Program-made: the position numbers and the translations under genes
The notes under the pieces: generated by a model
The model's input: the letters and a program-made list of their open reading frames with translations, nothing else
Database searches by the model: none
What the model was told of the DNA's origin: nothing
Assembly (NCBI RefSeq): GCF_910596095.1
Contig: NC_056540.1
Coordinates: forward strand, 14,997,001-15,061,000
Origin: Thunnus maccoyii
Lineage: Eukaryota; Chordata; Actinopteri; Scombriformes; Scombridae
Direction: 5' to 3'
DNA length: 64,000 nucleotides
Shown: one piece after another, positions 1-28,985 of the stretch
How positions within the stretch are numbered: the first letter of the stretch is position 1
Layout of the letters: every line of letters begins with the position of its first letter

Positions 1-2261
1 TTACGTTCTGCATGTCATGATGACCAAGCAACACATGGCTTTACAGGCAGAGCTTTTAAAGATAATCTATTATGTACACTTCAGATATGTGGTACTTTAA
101 ATGTTCTTTTCTCTTTAACATCTGTTTTTATTTAATCTGTTGTTTACTTTGAACTAGTTGTTTTAGTCTGAATTTTTTAAATTCTGCTCTTTCGGCCCAT
201 TTTATACAAACAAAAAAATGTGTCCTGTTTCTGTTTTATTGTGGTTGTTCACAGTGCTACACAAAATGTTACCCCCCCTAGTCTGTGCTGCATTATAACA
301 TCATATTGCACAATGTTGGCATGCGTGAATGCTTCTCATGGAGACCTTGACCAAACAAATGTTGGAATTAATGGAATGTATCAACACATTATTCAAGATT
401 TATTGTGCAGCGCAAATTGCATATGGCCCAGAGGTTAGTACAATTCCCACTGCATGCTACACACACACACACACAGTTGTTATTGTATTCTTCTCTTGTA
501 TGTATGTGTAATTCTATGTTTCATCATAGTGACAAACCTTATTAAAGTGTGAGAAATTGGAGGCATTAACATGATGCTGAACATAGTTCCAAATAATGGT
601 CACAAATGGCTCTAAATAAGGATAATAATGCTGTTCAACTTCATGTTTAAACAGGAATAAATTACATACTCTGTTTATTCAAAGTAACTGAAGTGAGGTA
701 TGACTGCATTAGCCGCCATTCACTAAAACCTAAAATGCTGTTAAGGAAAAAAAAAAAAAAAACAGCCTTCACAGCTAGCCTGCACACAATAACAGCAACA
801 ACACAGAAAGCATTAATGTGCATATTTCAAATCAACCACCCACTTTGCCCAGCAGGAAGAGAATATGTTTTGCCCTGAAAACTCCATCTGTTTTGTTAGT
901 CCCCCTCTTTCTCCTCTATTTCACTTGCATTCAATACTAATCTGCTGCTATGTGAATGCTGCACAGCTTGCAGAAGAACTGCTATAAACTTTCTATGACA
1001 TTTAATTTAGATTTTCTGAAAAGCGTTTGAGTGCTTTTTGACACCAATCGTTTTCAAAGATTTCAAATACTTTTGAAACGATACGTGTGATGAGAACTTT
1101 TCCAACTACTATACTTTACAGACACTTCTACATTGTCTCAAGATAACTTTACACCATTATGCTGGCAGGTTGTACAGCCTGATAATAGAGTCTGTCTCAT
1201 AATAATGCAGTTATTTAATACATTAAATTAAATGGCAAGAAAGGTTTCAATAATAATTAGACCCCTGTGTGTGAGCTTTAATTTAAATTCTGAACATTTT
1301 CAAGCATTTATCATTATTCCCAGTGGCTGGAGTCAGTGAAAGGTGGCCCGACACTGCACTGAAAGATGCAGATGAGTCCTCACCTTTCACCGTTTAATAA
1401 GGTACCTTACACACACCTTCATCCTAATGCTCCATCTTTAAGCACAAAGGGGTTACACTTCACCATACTTAAATACATTATGACTCACTCTACCATGACC
1501 ATCGAGGTCTGATCCTGTGTTAGCATGTGCAGGCATGCAGGTCCATCCTTACACAAGGTTACTGCACTGAAAACAAAGTTTCGCATTCACATGCGTCCTC
1601 ACAGTTCCATTAAGCGCAGCCATACTTCAGTTATTAGAAGAATAAATGCAAACACATAAAACAAAAACGTGCATTACATGGATATTACATGTCGTGAGTG
1701 GATTCATGGCGGAGAAGTAAGAGTAAAGTGAGCTCATATATGGCCCTGCAGATAAGAAGGCATGAAGTATGAGTGCAGCAGCTTCTGCAGGTTTGGGTAA
1801 GCATGTCCCAACTGGCTCACACAGCGCTGACTTAACAACAGCCACCGGCAATGAAAGAACAGTTTGTTTTCACATGAGAGGCTGAATAATAATGTATCAT
1901 TTTCAAATGTGTGTCTGTGGTTAATATTTTAGAAATAACAGATGTGTAACTAACTTGTCCTACAAGCTTTAATAAAATCGTCCATGAGTGTTTTTGTTTT
2001 TTCGATTTGTTTGTCACAGCTTGTGTTTGTTGAACTTTTAAGGATCCGTTCCTTTTTTTAATCTGTATCAGTTTATATCTGGTTGGGTTTTGTTGGCATT
2101 TTGACCACCTTTTTTTTTTTGGCACAGAACATTCATGTTGATATAATGATGTTTCTGAGTAGATAATTTGATTATGCAATTATTTTGTTGTAATTTAGAC
2201 TTAAAGGAATAGACTTAAAACAACAGTGAGGTGCCCAAATGAACATTGAAATAGCTTTTTT
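1..2261. other. Intergenic, no gene seen
   Basis: No exon-like open frame with splice sites or recognisable protein is visible on either strand. It is AT-rich flank with a short CA run near 460-474 and an A17 run near 750. It lies 3' of slc34a1, which is read from the minus strand. Confidence 0.6.
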
Positions 2262-2693
2262 TTCATAATCATTCTTCCTGTTCATACTGACCATTAGAAG
2301 ATCCTGCACTTACAATGTAAGTGATGGGGGCCAAAATCCACAAGCCGTCTATGCAAAAATGTATTTAAAAGTTTCTCTGAAGCTAATATGAAGCTTCAAC
2401 CATCCAAATTAGTTAAGTAGATATCTTTCAATGTTAGTCTTTTTAGTGCCAATGTCCCTCTTTTTGTTACTATACTTCCACCGCAGCTCAACCAGGAAAC
2501 ACAAAGAGGATATTTGATGCTAAAAAGACTGTAAATGTGGCAGATATCCACTTGATATGACTAACTCAGACTGCTGAAGCTTTATATAAGATTCAGATAA
2601 ACTTTTAAATACATTTTTGCTCACTTACAATGACAGCACATTTGAAGGGGATCTTTTAATAGCCAGTATGAACAGGAGGAATGATTACAGCGA
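2262..2693. mobile_element. Fold-back (long inverted repeat) MITE-like element
   Basis: The sequence from about 2,265 to 2,475 is matched, imperfectly but along its length, by the reverse complement of about 2,480-2,690. Shared stretches include CCTGTTCATACTG at the outer ends and AAATGTATTTAAAAGTTT, AGTCTTTTTAG and TTTCCTGG nearer the centre. No open frame is present. A single-stranded copy would fold into a ~200-bp hairpin. The structure is that of a non-autonomous fold-back DNA element; the parent superfamily is not clear to me. Confidence 0.7.
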
Positions 2694-2699
2694 GAAAAA

Positions 2700-5179
2700 C
2701 CTTGTTCAGTGTTCACATGGACACGTGACTGTTTACACACATTTTCTTCAACCATATGTGGTGCAATTGTAGGTTCAGAAAGCAATCTGGCTTAAGTTGT
2801 TTTGTATAGATGGCGAGCAAGTGAGCTTGCCATTATTCTAAATCATGACATGCTAGACATAATGACTGAAGTTCTAAACTTGCTCTAATATGTTTTGTTT
2901 GAATCAAATAATCAAAAACATGGACAGAATGGAAACCTTGCGCACATTGTTTTAACATGTGGCTTTAGGTTAGTAAGGGTGGATATGCGTCGACATTTTA
3001 CTGCAGAACTCTTGTGTTGTTTCAACAGTAATGATGTCTCTGGGTGATCGTTTAGAATAAGGGTATTGTAATCCCTTTGAGAAATACTCTGACAACATCT
3101 AGCACAGCAAGAAATAACTGTTGATGTATTATTGCTGTGTCAGCACCTGGGTAGTGAAGCAAAATGCTATGGAAGCAAAATCTGCTGGCTTACGGGTTTA
3201 AAAGGTTGATGAAATTAGCTATTGAAGAATGTGGCGTGACTGTAGCTGTACATGTACAGTACAAGGTGTGCTTAAATAGCAGAAAGAAATGACTTTTTAG
3301 TCTCTACAGGGACTACAGAATTTTGATGTACAATAAATAAGTGTGAAGAAGGTCAGGATGTATCAGACTCCAACTAATGGGATCACAATAATCATATTAG
3401 AAAAATGGAAACAGTAGTCACAGAAACAAAATACTTTGCAGATTCTAGACAGCTGAAGAAAAAAGGGCATTTTGGAAGTGTGTATGTGTGACTCGGTGTG
3501 AATAATATGTGTTACTTTCTATCTAATAATAGTGAAGAAACTGAACAGTAACACTGACTGCAGAGAGCCCTGCCACCTCCAGGTTCACACTGTGAATTGT
3601 CAGTCAGGAGCTTGGCAGCACCATGAGCCGACCCCACTGGACTCCTGCACTGATCCAAACTTCACTGCCCCGGCTCAGTCCCACACTGCAGATAATCAAC
3701 ACTCACCTCTCATTCGGAGAAGAGAACAGCACTTTGAAATGTGTGTGTTTATATGTGCGTGCGTGTTTGGTGAGTGCATGCAGGAATGAGTGTCACGGCA
3801 GATTCTTGTTTCTTGCTCCCCCTCCCCTTTATTCTCAGACTGCTCTCGAATGCCCGCTAGGTTAGACTCAGCAGGATGATGCAAACTCTATCCAGACAAC
3901 CATGTCGGCTGGTGGAGATGGCTGCATCTAATTTGAAACATCAAAAAGTTAAGAGAACAAGACAGGATCAGAGGAGTATGATGAGACATAGCTGCTTTTG
4001 CTGAAACAAAAAGTGTCTGCAGTGTAAGTTTGTAGATTAGAGAAGGTCTTTGAACAGGCAAAAAAAAAAAAAAAAAGTCTTACATACAGTCGAGGGCATA
4101 TCTTACAACTGAAAAAATGCTTTCATGCAAGAATGAGTGAGGTGTCTCTTCTCTCTCAGTTTTGAACACCAAATTGCAATTTCACCAATAGAGACAGTAT
4201 AGTTTATTTATTTCTGTTTGTAGAATGCTGTTAAAAGTGTCATTCCTTTATCAGCTTATAAGTGAAACTGAAAAAGTCGGACTTTATTCTCTCATTTAAT
4301 CAACAGACTTCAGACAGTAAACATCCCTAAAACACATGATCAATTGTTACAGTGCATCAGAGAAAACAGCACATATTCACACATTCAACAACACCTCCCA
4401 ATTGTGCATACTCACCCACTTAGACACACACACACGCGAGCTATCCATACACTCCTTTGTACTGTAGATAACATCAAGTAGTTAATGTGATGATTCTTTG
4501 AATCCTTTGTAGTGTCTGTGTGTATTCAGTCGCCCACTTACACTTATGTAACAAGTGAGTACATGATATTTTAACATAATGATCAATCATTTAACAACTT
4601 GGTAATAGGTGTTTTATCATTGGACCTGAGGGTGACAACGAAGCCGGTTTCCTTTTCTCAACTGACACCGACAAAAGGAAATAAATGGATGAACCTTCTG
4701 CCAGGACTGCTGAATCCTGGGAAAGTTAAGGGATAATAATTATTCGTTTTATACCAGCTCTAACATGAACCTTGCTGGGGGTTATTGACTCATTGGCCTT
4801 TACATGTGATTTTCTAACTGGAAAAAAATGGTGTTGTTCTGGAAATGTTAAATTTATCCTACATTATCCACTGAAAGTGGTGAAAACATTTGTGGCAAAA
4901 GATATTGCAGGCTACTTAAAGCAACTACAAGGAGTTTTTAACTGGTTATGAAACAGTCTCAATTTAATACTGATGCCTCTATATGACCTACATAAGCAAA
5001 CAAGACCATCAGTGAGAAGATTGGCTATATCTATATGGTTATTCTAAATGCCTGCCACTGGGTCCGATTCCCTGCAAAATCATATGAAACGATTTACGGC
5101 ATGCAGACTGGAAGAGCCTATGTTTACATTACATTGTAGCACTGAAGCATGAGGGAGTACAAAGACGTTATTATTACGC
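2700..5179. other. Intergenic, no gene seen
   Basis: Open frames at 3,532-3,884 overlap on both strands and resemble no protein I know. An A17 run lies near 4,060. I see no convincing exon or known repeat. Confidence 0.55.
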
Positions 5180-6720
5180 CACTTCAACCCTTAATTTGAC
5201 CCCCTAAACATGCTCAAAAACTCACCAAATTTGGCACGCACATCAGATCTGGTGAAATATTTGATAAAATGGAAAAATTATCCCCCAAAGTGCCAAAATG
5301 TGCTCTATAGCACCACCTATATATCTAATATGGCTGCCACGGCCCGTAGGAATGTCGTAGAGAGATCGAACCAAAACTCAATTATTCGTCTCATCAAGAC
5401 CTACAAATCATACACTGACACCCCTGACCTAAATCCAACAGGAAGTCCGCAATATGCCCATGAATGTATGACTTTGCGCCAATTTTGGACCCTCAAGAAA
5501 CGCTATCTCCTCCTAGGGCGTTAATGGTATCGGCTTCAAACTTGATTACATGATTTACGACACTGTGCTGAACAAAAGTTGTTAAAAACTTTGTAATAAC
5601 TCGAACGGTTTGGATATTGCAAGCCCTGAAAGTTGTAGTGCCATATCACACCTTACAATGTAAGCCAATGGGGAGGCAATCTCTGGGCATGGACTTTGCG
5701 TCAAACAAATGGTTCTGATGTCTAAACTATAAGTCTGACCACTTTGAAACCTGTATCAATGGATTCGTGACGAAATTTCCTAAAAAAATGTGATTTTTAA
5801 TGTAGGATTTGGCCAAAGTCATGGGATTTATGAGGATATTTCACAAAAAGAGTGACATTCTCCTCTCCAACTGAGAGGGAGAGAGAGAGAATAGGAGGGG
5901 GGGGATGGTTGTGGGGGTTGAATGGAGCTCATTGAGTGAGGGTGACAGTTTAGTGATAAAGTGCTGCAGAAAAATAAAATCAAAACTAAAATTTGTAGCT
6001 CTGTACTGCAGTTTTTCCTTTATTAGGGCCCAAGCACCTAGCGGTTCACTCACACTCTCCATTCAAATATATGAGTATTTTTCTGTGTCCAGCTGCAATT
6101 ACTTATTGTCTCTACACACCTGACAGTACACATTTCAATCAAACTTTGACCAGGTCATGTGGGTTAAAAGTCTTTACTTTTCTAAAAATAAACTTGATGA
6201 AAATTAGGAAATTAATTTGTTTTACACACAAACTCATCAAAAGTTTTGTTTACTAATTGAAATTCAAGTGAATGAGCCCAAAACTTGCATCATTTTGATG
6301 CCACAGGTGTGACCAAGACAGATATGTCTCACCCTGCAGAAAATTCTCATCCTCACACCGTTGAGATTTGATGCTTCACCATGACAGAGGAAGTTGCTAT
6401 AACTTTATTGTACATGCTCCAGTCTGCACCAAACTTTACATGTTTGATAAGAGTCCCGGCCTGAACACGTCTACATGACAATATTACATCAGTGATGCAA
6501 CTGGCTGAATAGCGCCCCCTACAGAATTTCAGCGAAGCAGCCCCAGCAGCAGGCAAAACAGTGGACAAAGGAAGTGATGTTTATCTCCTTCTTGCACTGT
6601 CTGAAAACAGCCCGGGTCTGAAGACATCTACATGCCCGTGACAGAAGACCTTCAATTGCGCTATGGCCCGACGTGCATGGAGGCGCGAGGGCCTGTTCAT
6701 CGCTGCTTGCAGCTTTAATT
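5180..6720. repeat. Interspersed ~1.5-kb repeat, copy 1
   Basis: From about 5,300 to 6,720 this matches 11,907-13,441 closely, base for base over long runs. Markers are CTCTATAGCACCACCTAT near the left, AGCGCCCCCTACAG near 6,512, and the right end CGCTGCTTGCAGCTTTAATT at 6,701-6,720. Sequence from about 5,180 to 5,300 looks like the same element but is absent from copy 2. The short open frames within it are shared by both copies and look like chance. The family is a non-autonomous teleost repeat that I cannot place. Confidence 0.8.
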
Positions 6721-8513
6721 AGTTGTTGTTTTCTTTACTCAAATGTTGCTTAACCATGTCATGTGATATAATACTTAAGGACATTTTAACAAAACAGATA
6801 TTACTGGGGACACTACAGAAAATTGCAGATGAACATTTTATATCTAGGCATTCACATTATAGACACTGACACTGACTATCGCTGTAACAAATTGGCCACC
6901 ATTTCACAAATTGACCATAAACTGGCCGTATACTACGTTTTGACCTAGTCTTGTGTGGATCTAGGACAAGCTAGCTTCTGTGGGATTATAGAGGCTTCAT
7001 TGTAAATTTGAAGATCTTATCAGGTTCATATTGACTTGCTTACTAAGATAAATTTAGCATTTGCTATTAGTTTAGGTAAGGTTGATTGTAACAGTAAGCC
7101 AGTAAATTAGCACAAAGTTAGTTATATTGATAGGAAGTCTATCAACCACCTCTTGCACAGCAGTGGAGTCAGTGATACATTTTCATGCAGTATCATGCCT
7201 CCTGCTGATCTGTGTCTACACTGACTTCTGAGTGGTTGAGGCTGCTACAGCAAACCAAGCTGATGTAGGTCATCTGGCCTTCTGGATCAAAGTTCTGGCA
7301 TCCTAGGCCCAAATAACATTTTATTATCATTTTATTACCATGGCCCTCTGAACTTTGGGATGTAGCTGTAGTCTTTGGCCTCCTTCAGTATCACAAATAT
7401 GAGAATGACAACTCATGTCTAGCAAATGGGTGTTATAATCAGGTCACACAAGGCTGCAGATGTGTCCGCTATTATAGTGCTGCTTCTCACAAATGTATTA
7501 GCAACTACATGCAAAGTGAATTATTTACTTATTGGCACAAGGGAAGACTGGATTATTACTATTATTATAAAGATCTTAGAAATAAAGCTTCAACATCATC
7601 AATGGCATCATTCACTCATAAAAACATTATTCAATAGCACTACTAGTGGTCAAAAACTCCACAGCAAACCTTTAATGCAGTTACAGAATCATGCTTCATT
7701 TTATGTGTAAAGTACTTCACCATGAGTTGAGTTTTAAAGTAAATTTATAACCTTGAAGACAGCAGTTGACAAAACAATTACCTCAAAGTCCATTTAGTAG
7801 CTTTATGATTAAAGGCCGCCCTTAAATCATATGATGTTCTTCATTAGCAGATTGGAATTGGATGAAAGTCAGACAGGATTTGCATTGGATGAGAAGTTCT
7901 TAAAGTGCTCAGTAAAAATGGACATTGTAACATCTATATTACTATTTCTATAACCGGATAACATCTTACACAATGCCTGGTGAAGTGAAAGGCATGATAG
8001 CAGAGCATCAGCAGCCGCTTCAGTCCCCCATCAGTGTCTTCACAGGATGTGTTTAGGCACCCATGTTTTGGCAGTGCTCAGAGCACAACACGCAATCACT
8101 GTAGTTATGTGCATAAAATGGAAGAAAACAGACTTTAAGTGAAAATATGCTTGGGGCTGCATGTAAGACATGAGTGAAAGGAAAGCTGATACATCTACTG
8201 TATATGTTCCGTCAGATGTGTAAGACCGACAACTGAAAAATGCAGCTGAAACTTTTGCTGTGCAGAAGATGTTAGCAGCTATTCTACTACAGAAAAATCC
8301 AAAATAGTTATTAAATGCATCTTGAGGTTAGATTGTTCTGTCATGTTCATCATGAGTTTCAGGAGTTACACCACTGCACATAGATCACTGTTTGGTTTGG
8401 CTTCCAGCTGCAGAGTTAAGTCGATTCTCAGCTGATGTTTTCGGAGCTAAAATCTCATAGTGAACTCATGGTATTTAGCCTAGCTAATCAGTCGATCCAT
8501 AATCAGATTTGGA
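6721..8513. other. Intergenic, 3' flank of slc34a1
   Basis: No gene or repeat is recognised. The open frame at 7,426-7,710 has no splice context or familiar sequence. The right edge meets the likely slc34a1 polyadenylation signal. Confidence 0.55.
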
Positions 8514-8519
8514 TTTATT
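8514..8519 (-). terminator. Likely polyadenylation signal of slc34a1
   Basis: Read on the minus strand this is AATAAA, 73 bases past the slc34a1 stop codon at 8,592-8,594. It is the first canonical hexamer after the stop, which would give a short 3' UTR. Confidence 0.5.
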
Positions 8520-8591
8520 TCCAAGTGTTATAAAATGGCTTTTCTCAATCTTTCTCTTCCCACAGCCTTAACAAAATACTGTGCATTCCCA

Positions 8592-24340
<15,749 letters not shown>

Positions 24341-24353
24341 GGTGCTTTGAATG

Positions 24354-25515
24354 CTGTATGGGGAGATGGATGTAATTAAAATCACAGAATGACACAGCAG
24401 AGCAGAAACTGTGAGAGTGAACATCTTTATCAGCCACCTGCAGCAGTAAAAAGAAACCAAAGGAGACCAACGTGTTTTTACATGAGGCCGTTTCTCACCA
24501 CACCACTGAGATCAACAGACAAGCAATTAGAAGAGAACAAATATGGCCCACATTGTTTGTAATTGCCAGCTGTCCTTGATTTGAGGTCAGATCACACACT
24601 TTAACCACAAACTGCAAGGCATCGCCTATAGCCTCTCAACTAATAAACGCCTTGTCAGAATCAATAAGGAAACATCAGTATCCATGTAACTTGTCTTGTC
24701 GTCCGTTTCCTGCAGCTGCAAGTCAGCTCTTAAAGGAACTCTATAGAGCAGCAGACTCCCTTCAAAGGTTTTCACGCTCTCGGCTTAAAGAGACCGTTTT
24801 TCCCCTTTTCATGTCAGCCACTTCACCGTATTTCGGGGACTCCAGTGGAGGAGGGAGTACTAATGTGTCTCTTAAAAGCAAAGAGGATGGAAGTGAGTTC
24901 AGTAATTACAGCAGCTGAAATTACAGTAATTGCAGTCACTGCATCATTCTCATTCTATGCTGCATCCTCCTGCAGGTTCTAATGTGCACAGAGGCCCCGT
25001 TAGCATATGTACATCTGTCTGTATTTGTATGAGACAAGTTATATAGATAGCAGCTGAAAAAACCTTTGTGTGTGTGTGTATACTGAGTGTTATTCTCTAA
25101 TCTACCTGCCCTACGCTCATCTGTTTGCCGGTCTGCCACTCTTTCTGTTTCTCTTCTTTTTGTGAGCTTGTCTTGTAGTCTGCCCCCATGACTCACATGT
25201 CTGTCTCTGTGCTGTTTATGCTTCACCAAAATTGTACTAATTGAGCTTTCCTTGAAGTGCAAAAATATAAGGATTAAAGAAACATTTAGTTACTCTTGTC
25301 AGTGAGTGACGGCCAACTTGCCAACATTTTCTAACAGATATATGAGCTGTGGAACCCAAGGCCTTTAGAATTCAACTTCAAATTAATTATTCATTTCAAA
25401 TAACGACAGAAAGCTTCAATATTGATGACACTGGCTTCCAACATGGTATTAGTATAAGAATGTTATTTATCATAAATATGTTTCATATAGTAACATATGC
25501 AGTAAAGTATCTTAC
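24354..25515. other. Presumed first intron of slc34a1
   Basis: Between the candidate first exon (donor at 25,515) and the acceptor at 24,354 I see no coding exon on either strand. The plus-strand open frame at 24,652-24,918 has no recognisable sequence. Confidence 0.4.
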
Positions 25516-25657
25516 CTTGTCTGAAACAGTCGGAGGTGTTGTGCAAGTGTAAAACATCTTTAAATAAGCTATCAGGTCTGGAGGTGTGAGGAAGAACACC
25601 TCATCTCTTGTCGATTAACCTGCTCCATCATCGGAGACCTCATTGTTAATCAATAAC
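25516..25657 (-). promoter_or_regulatory. Candidate slc34a1 promoter with TATA-like and HNF1-type sites
   Basis: On the minus strand a good donor (CAGACAAG then GTAAGAT) ends a possible noncoding exon at 25,516. About 45 bases upstream lies TATTTAAA (25,559-25,566). About 80 bases further upstream is GTTAATCAATAAC (25,645-25,657), one mismatch from the HNF1 consensus GTTAATNATTAAC. HNF1 drives many renal transporter genes, which would suit NaPi-IIa. The implied first exon is short (roughly 20-30 bases), and the link to the acceptor at 24,354 is inferred. Confidence 0.4.
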
Positions 25658-25716
25658 ACAAAGCCTTGACTTAATGATACATAAGTTGGGAAAGCACGTT
25701 GTGTGTTAAGTGATGA

Positions 25717-26223
25717 ATGATGTTTGCTCAGCCAACTATTTTTTACCTGATTTGGGGCCAGATAAGATTCCAAGATGAAGAAGACTGTTTGGATGTGATT
25801 AATGATCCTTGTGTTTGTGGAGCTTCAAGTTTCATGTGTAAGGGCAGGAGAAATCTGACATCTAGTGGCAAATGTTGGAAGAAACGTATCATCATCTCAT
25901 ATTCTAACGCAGCTGTTTTCATCACGTACTGTAGCCTGGCAGAGATTAAAGCCCAGGTATTAAAAGAGCATTTCTCCCATGAGATAAGTCTCTGGAAGTA
26001 TTTCAAACACGTACAGTGTAATCTGCTTGACTTGTGCAGAATGTTCAGGTACTTAGGTACTTTGCCAGGACTCAAGATCAAGCATGTTGTGATTGGACAT
26101 GAGCTATCAGGCAGATTTTCTGAGATCCTCTTAGTGTACACACACGTACTAACATTTACTTACACACCTCACTACCCACAGGCAATGTCCTCCTCACCAT
26201 GGGGGAAAGCCGTGATGACCTGA
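25717..26223 (+). other. Unexplained 168-codon open frame
   Basis: This is the longest open frame in the gap between slc34a1 and the small gene at 30.2 kb. The product is cysteine-rich (CVCGASSFMC) with no signal peptide or domain I know. The minus strand is also open for 132 codons over the same bases, so composition rather than coding may explain it. No splice sites frame it. Confidence 0.15.
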
Positions 26224-28129
26224 GCAACGGGGTAATTGTTAATAATTAGTCCAGCTACGGTTCTGTCATATCAGCAGTGCTCTCAACCAAATCTGCCAAA
26301 CCTGCTGACCTCAGACTCACGTCAATGAACTCAGAGGACCAGAACTTAATAACCCCCTAGACTGAGTTGTTACTTTCCAAACAGTGATGACAGCTGGGAG
26401 CCGGAGAGAGAGATAACAGCTCTGTTGTTGCGCGGGCAGCTGAACTGGAGCCGAGGCTGCTGCTGTCAATGGTGGCGAGGGGGAGAAATCCTTGAGATTT
26501 GGCGCGGCATTGAGCACATGAAAAGAGAAACAGAGGCATACATATGGATACACACATAATCACTTATACACACATACACACGGCTCGGTCTCAGAGCTCT
26601 TTGGCAAAAAAAAAACCCTTCCATGCTGCTAATCCCAGGTCCAGATGTGCAATTCAGAGAGGGCCACTTGGGGATAAACCGAACAGAGGCTATGTGGTCA
26701 TCATACACCATCCTGTCCCTCAAACACCTGCCAATCAATGTGCTGTGGGTTCAAGCGTTATTCCTGTTATGCCCTTCAGTAGGCCGTGTTATCCTGTGTT
26801 AATCACACTGGAATGCCACATGATGCGTTCGCTAAGCTCTCAGTCTGTTATTTGAGCGAAGGGGATCATAGAAACATATCACTTCATTTTCTCTGGACAT
26901 ATGGCAGGTGATTCATGCATATCCATAAGCTGCAAATTTCAGGTTTTGAAGATATTATTTTCTTTTGTTGTTTTATTGTCATTAATGTTGTGACAGGGTG
27001 ACAGACTGAGACAATTCATACACTTCAAAAAGCAGATACACCTCTTTCACTTTGGTCACTGGCATGGCAATAAGTAAAATTATGTTTTGGGGCAAGCAGG
27101 GAAACAATTACTAACTGTGGGGTTTTTTGTTTGTTTGAGAATGCTTAAACTTTTGTAAGCTTTTGTAAAACAGCAATATTTTACAAAACTTTGAGAATTT
27201 GACATGATATGATGTTTTGGCCACCTAAACTGGAGGTTGAGGAGTAAGCCAGAAACCCCAGATAAATCTGACTGCACCCCGTCAGGACCAGAGGTACAGC
27301 CATACTGACACTTATTTCCTCAATTTGAGACTCTGTATTTTAGGAGGCGTTATAAGGAGACTTGTGTGGTTCTGCTACTTGTTCTTATCCCACATTCTGT
27401 CTGTTTTTTTGACCTTTCAACTGCTGCATTCTTTGTGCTTGAAAAAACATTCAAATGTCAAACTGTGCAGCTCATTCAGCAGATGTGTGCTTTAATGTTT
27501 CTGTTTTCTAGCATATTCAAGCAATTTCATATTCATTTTTAAACTTATACATTTAAATTTATAATTACAGTCTATGAGAGAATTTGATCCAATTCATTTG
27601 GAACCTTTGTCATTTTGAAACTCAACTGCTTGGACATCACTTAACCTACAGACCGCATTCAAAACATTCACAAAACTTTGTTTTTCAGAGTTATATTCTG
27701 TGTTGTGATACCTTTTGTACTTTTGGAGCAATTTAAGTCCAAAGTGAGGGCTTTTACAGCAGTTTTCTGAACTCACCAGTGTGTCATGTGACCAGAGTGG
27801 AGATTTTTTAGACCAGAAAAAATATTAAACACATCTCTGGCACACAATTTTAACTCCTCAAGCACATATCATACCTTAAAATGTTCCCACAAGCCTCCTC
27901 TCTCTCAAAATGCAAATATACTTTCCATAGGAGTTATAGTTTTTAAGATCTAAATCTTAATTGATAGAGAGAACGCTGTCACGCTCTCATTGACTGCAAT
28001 GCAATCTGCAGGCTCTCAGTCTCCTCAGTCTCCAATTTCACTTACAGATTCTTTCTTCCTTCAGACACTTTGTGCACACATTGCACTTCCTCACATCCAG
28101 CAAGTCCTGCTGCCACTAATAATGTGAAA
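26224..28129. other. Intergenic, no gene seen
   Basis: AT-rich sequence with short overlapping open frames on both strands and none recognised. No clear repeat copy was found. Confidence 0.5.
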
Positions 28130-28270
28130 ATCTCTGAGCTAGAAGCAACAAAATGTGTGGTTAAGTCCTGGTAATGGTCAGCTGTCCCTATTAGATTGCA
28201 AGGTTCTGGGTTTGATACCTGCTCAGGGCAGCACTCCTCATAACTCTGCTCCAATAAACAAAGTTACTTA
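28130..28270 (+). repeat. Possible tRNA-derived SINE fragment
   Basis: GGTTCTGGGTTTGATACCT near 28,201 resembles a pol III B box (GGTTCGANTCC) in a setting typical of tRNA-derived SINEs. The A box is not clear and no tail is obvious, so this is tentative. Confidence 0.25.
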
Positions 28271-28389
28271 ATGTGTTCATTATGTACCATCAACTCTGGT
28301 GACCTTTGATATGATAAGAATGTCAGAGCAGCAACCCTTATTTTTTATCCAGTTAAAATTTATGGAGATCTGCTCAAATATTAAAGCAT

Positions 28390-28985
28390 GTATTCAATAG
28401 CGCCACCATGTGGTCGGTTAATAAGCATTTTATGTTTTGGCTAATAACTCATGAACCCTTAGGAGAAGAAGCGTTTTTGTGTCGTGGGTTCCTGGGGTGA
28501 AGCTGATTCAACTGACATAGGCCATTTACGCCCATTCACGTCTTAAAAAAATCCCTTCCTTTTCCTCATTTTTTGCCTCTATTGGCACATATTTCATCCA
28601 ATCATCACCTAATTTGGTACATGCTATATTTAGATGACCCCAAACAAAACTTATGAGTTTGTTTTTTGATATCGTTCACTGTTAATCTGTAATTGGTTAC
28701 CAAAATTTTGAGGGCATTGCCCTTATGCGCTTTACTGGGCGTAACTCTTCAATGTAGAATTAAATTGCAACCAACTTTGGGAGTGTTGTTACAGCCACTC
28801 TGCGCATGTCGTGTAATATTTGATACAATTCTATCCAGAGAGGGTGCTACAGTAACAATATAACATGATATTTATACAAGTTTGTTGTCTTTAATAAGAT
28901 GAGACTTTGTTCACAGCTTCTCAATGAGCATGTGCACGACATATTGAAGCATAGCACCAATAGCCCCACCCTGTGGCCATTAATA
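28390..28985. repeat. Degenerate teleost repeat of the AGCGCCACC type
   Basis: The stretch starts with CAATAGCGCCACCATGTGGTC and ends near AATAGCCCCACCCTGTGGCC, phrases typical of non-autonomous repeats in fish genomes. It is related in style to, but not alignable by eye with, the repeats at 5.2 and 11.9 kb. No coding potential. Confidence 0.4.

Noticed and set aside
24652-24918. 88-codon plus frame upstream of slc34a1
   Set aside because: No homology or splice support; probably chance within the first intron.
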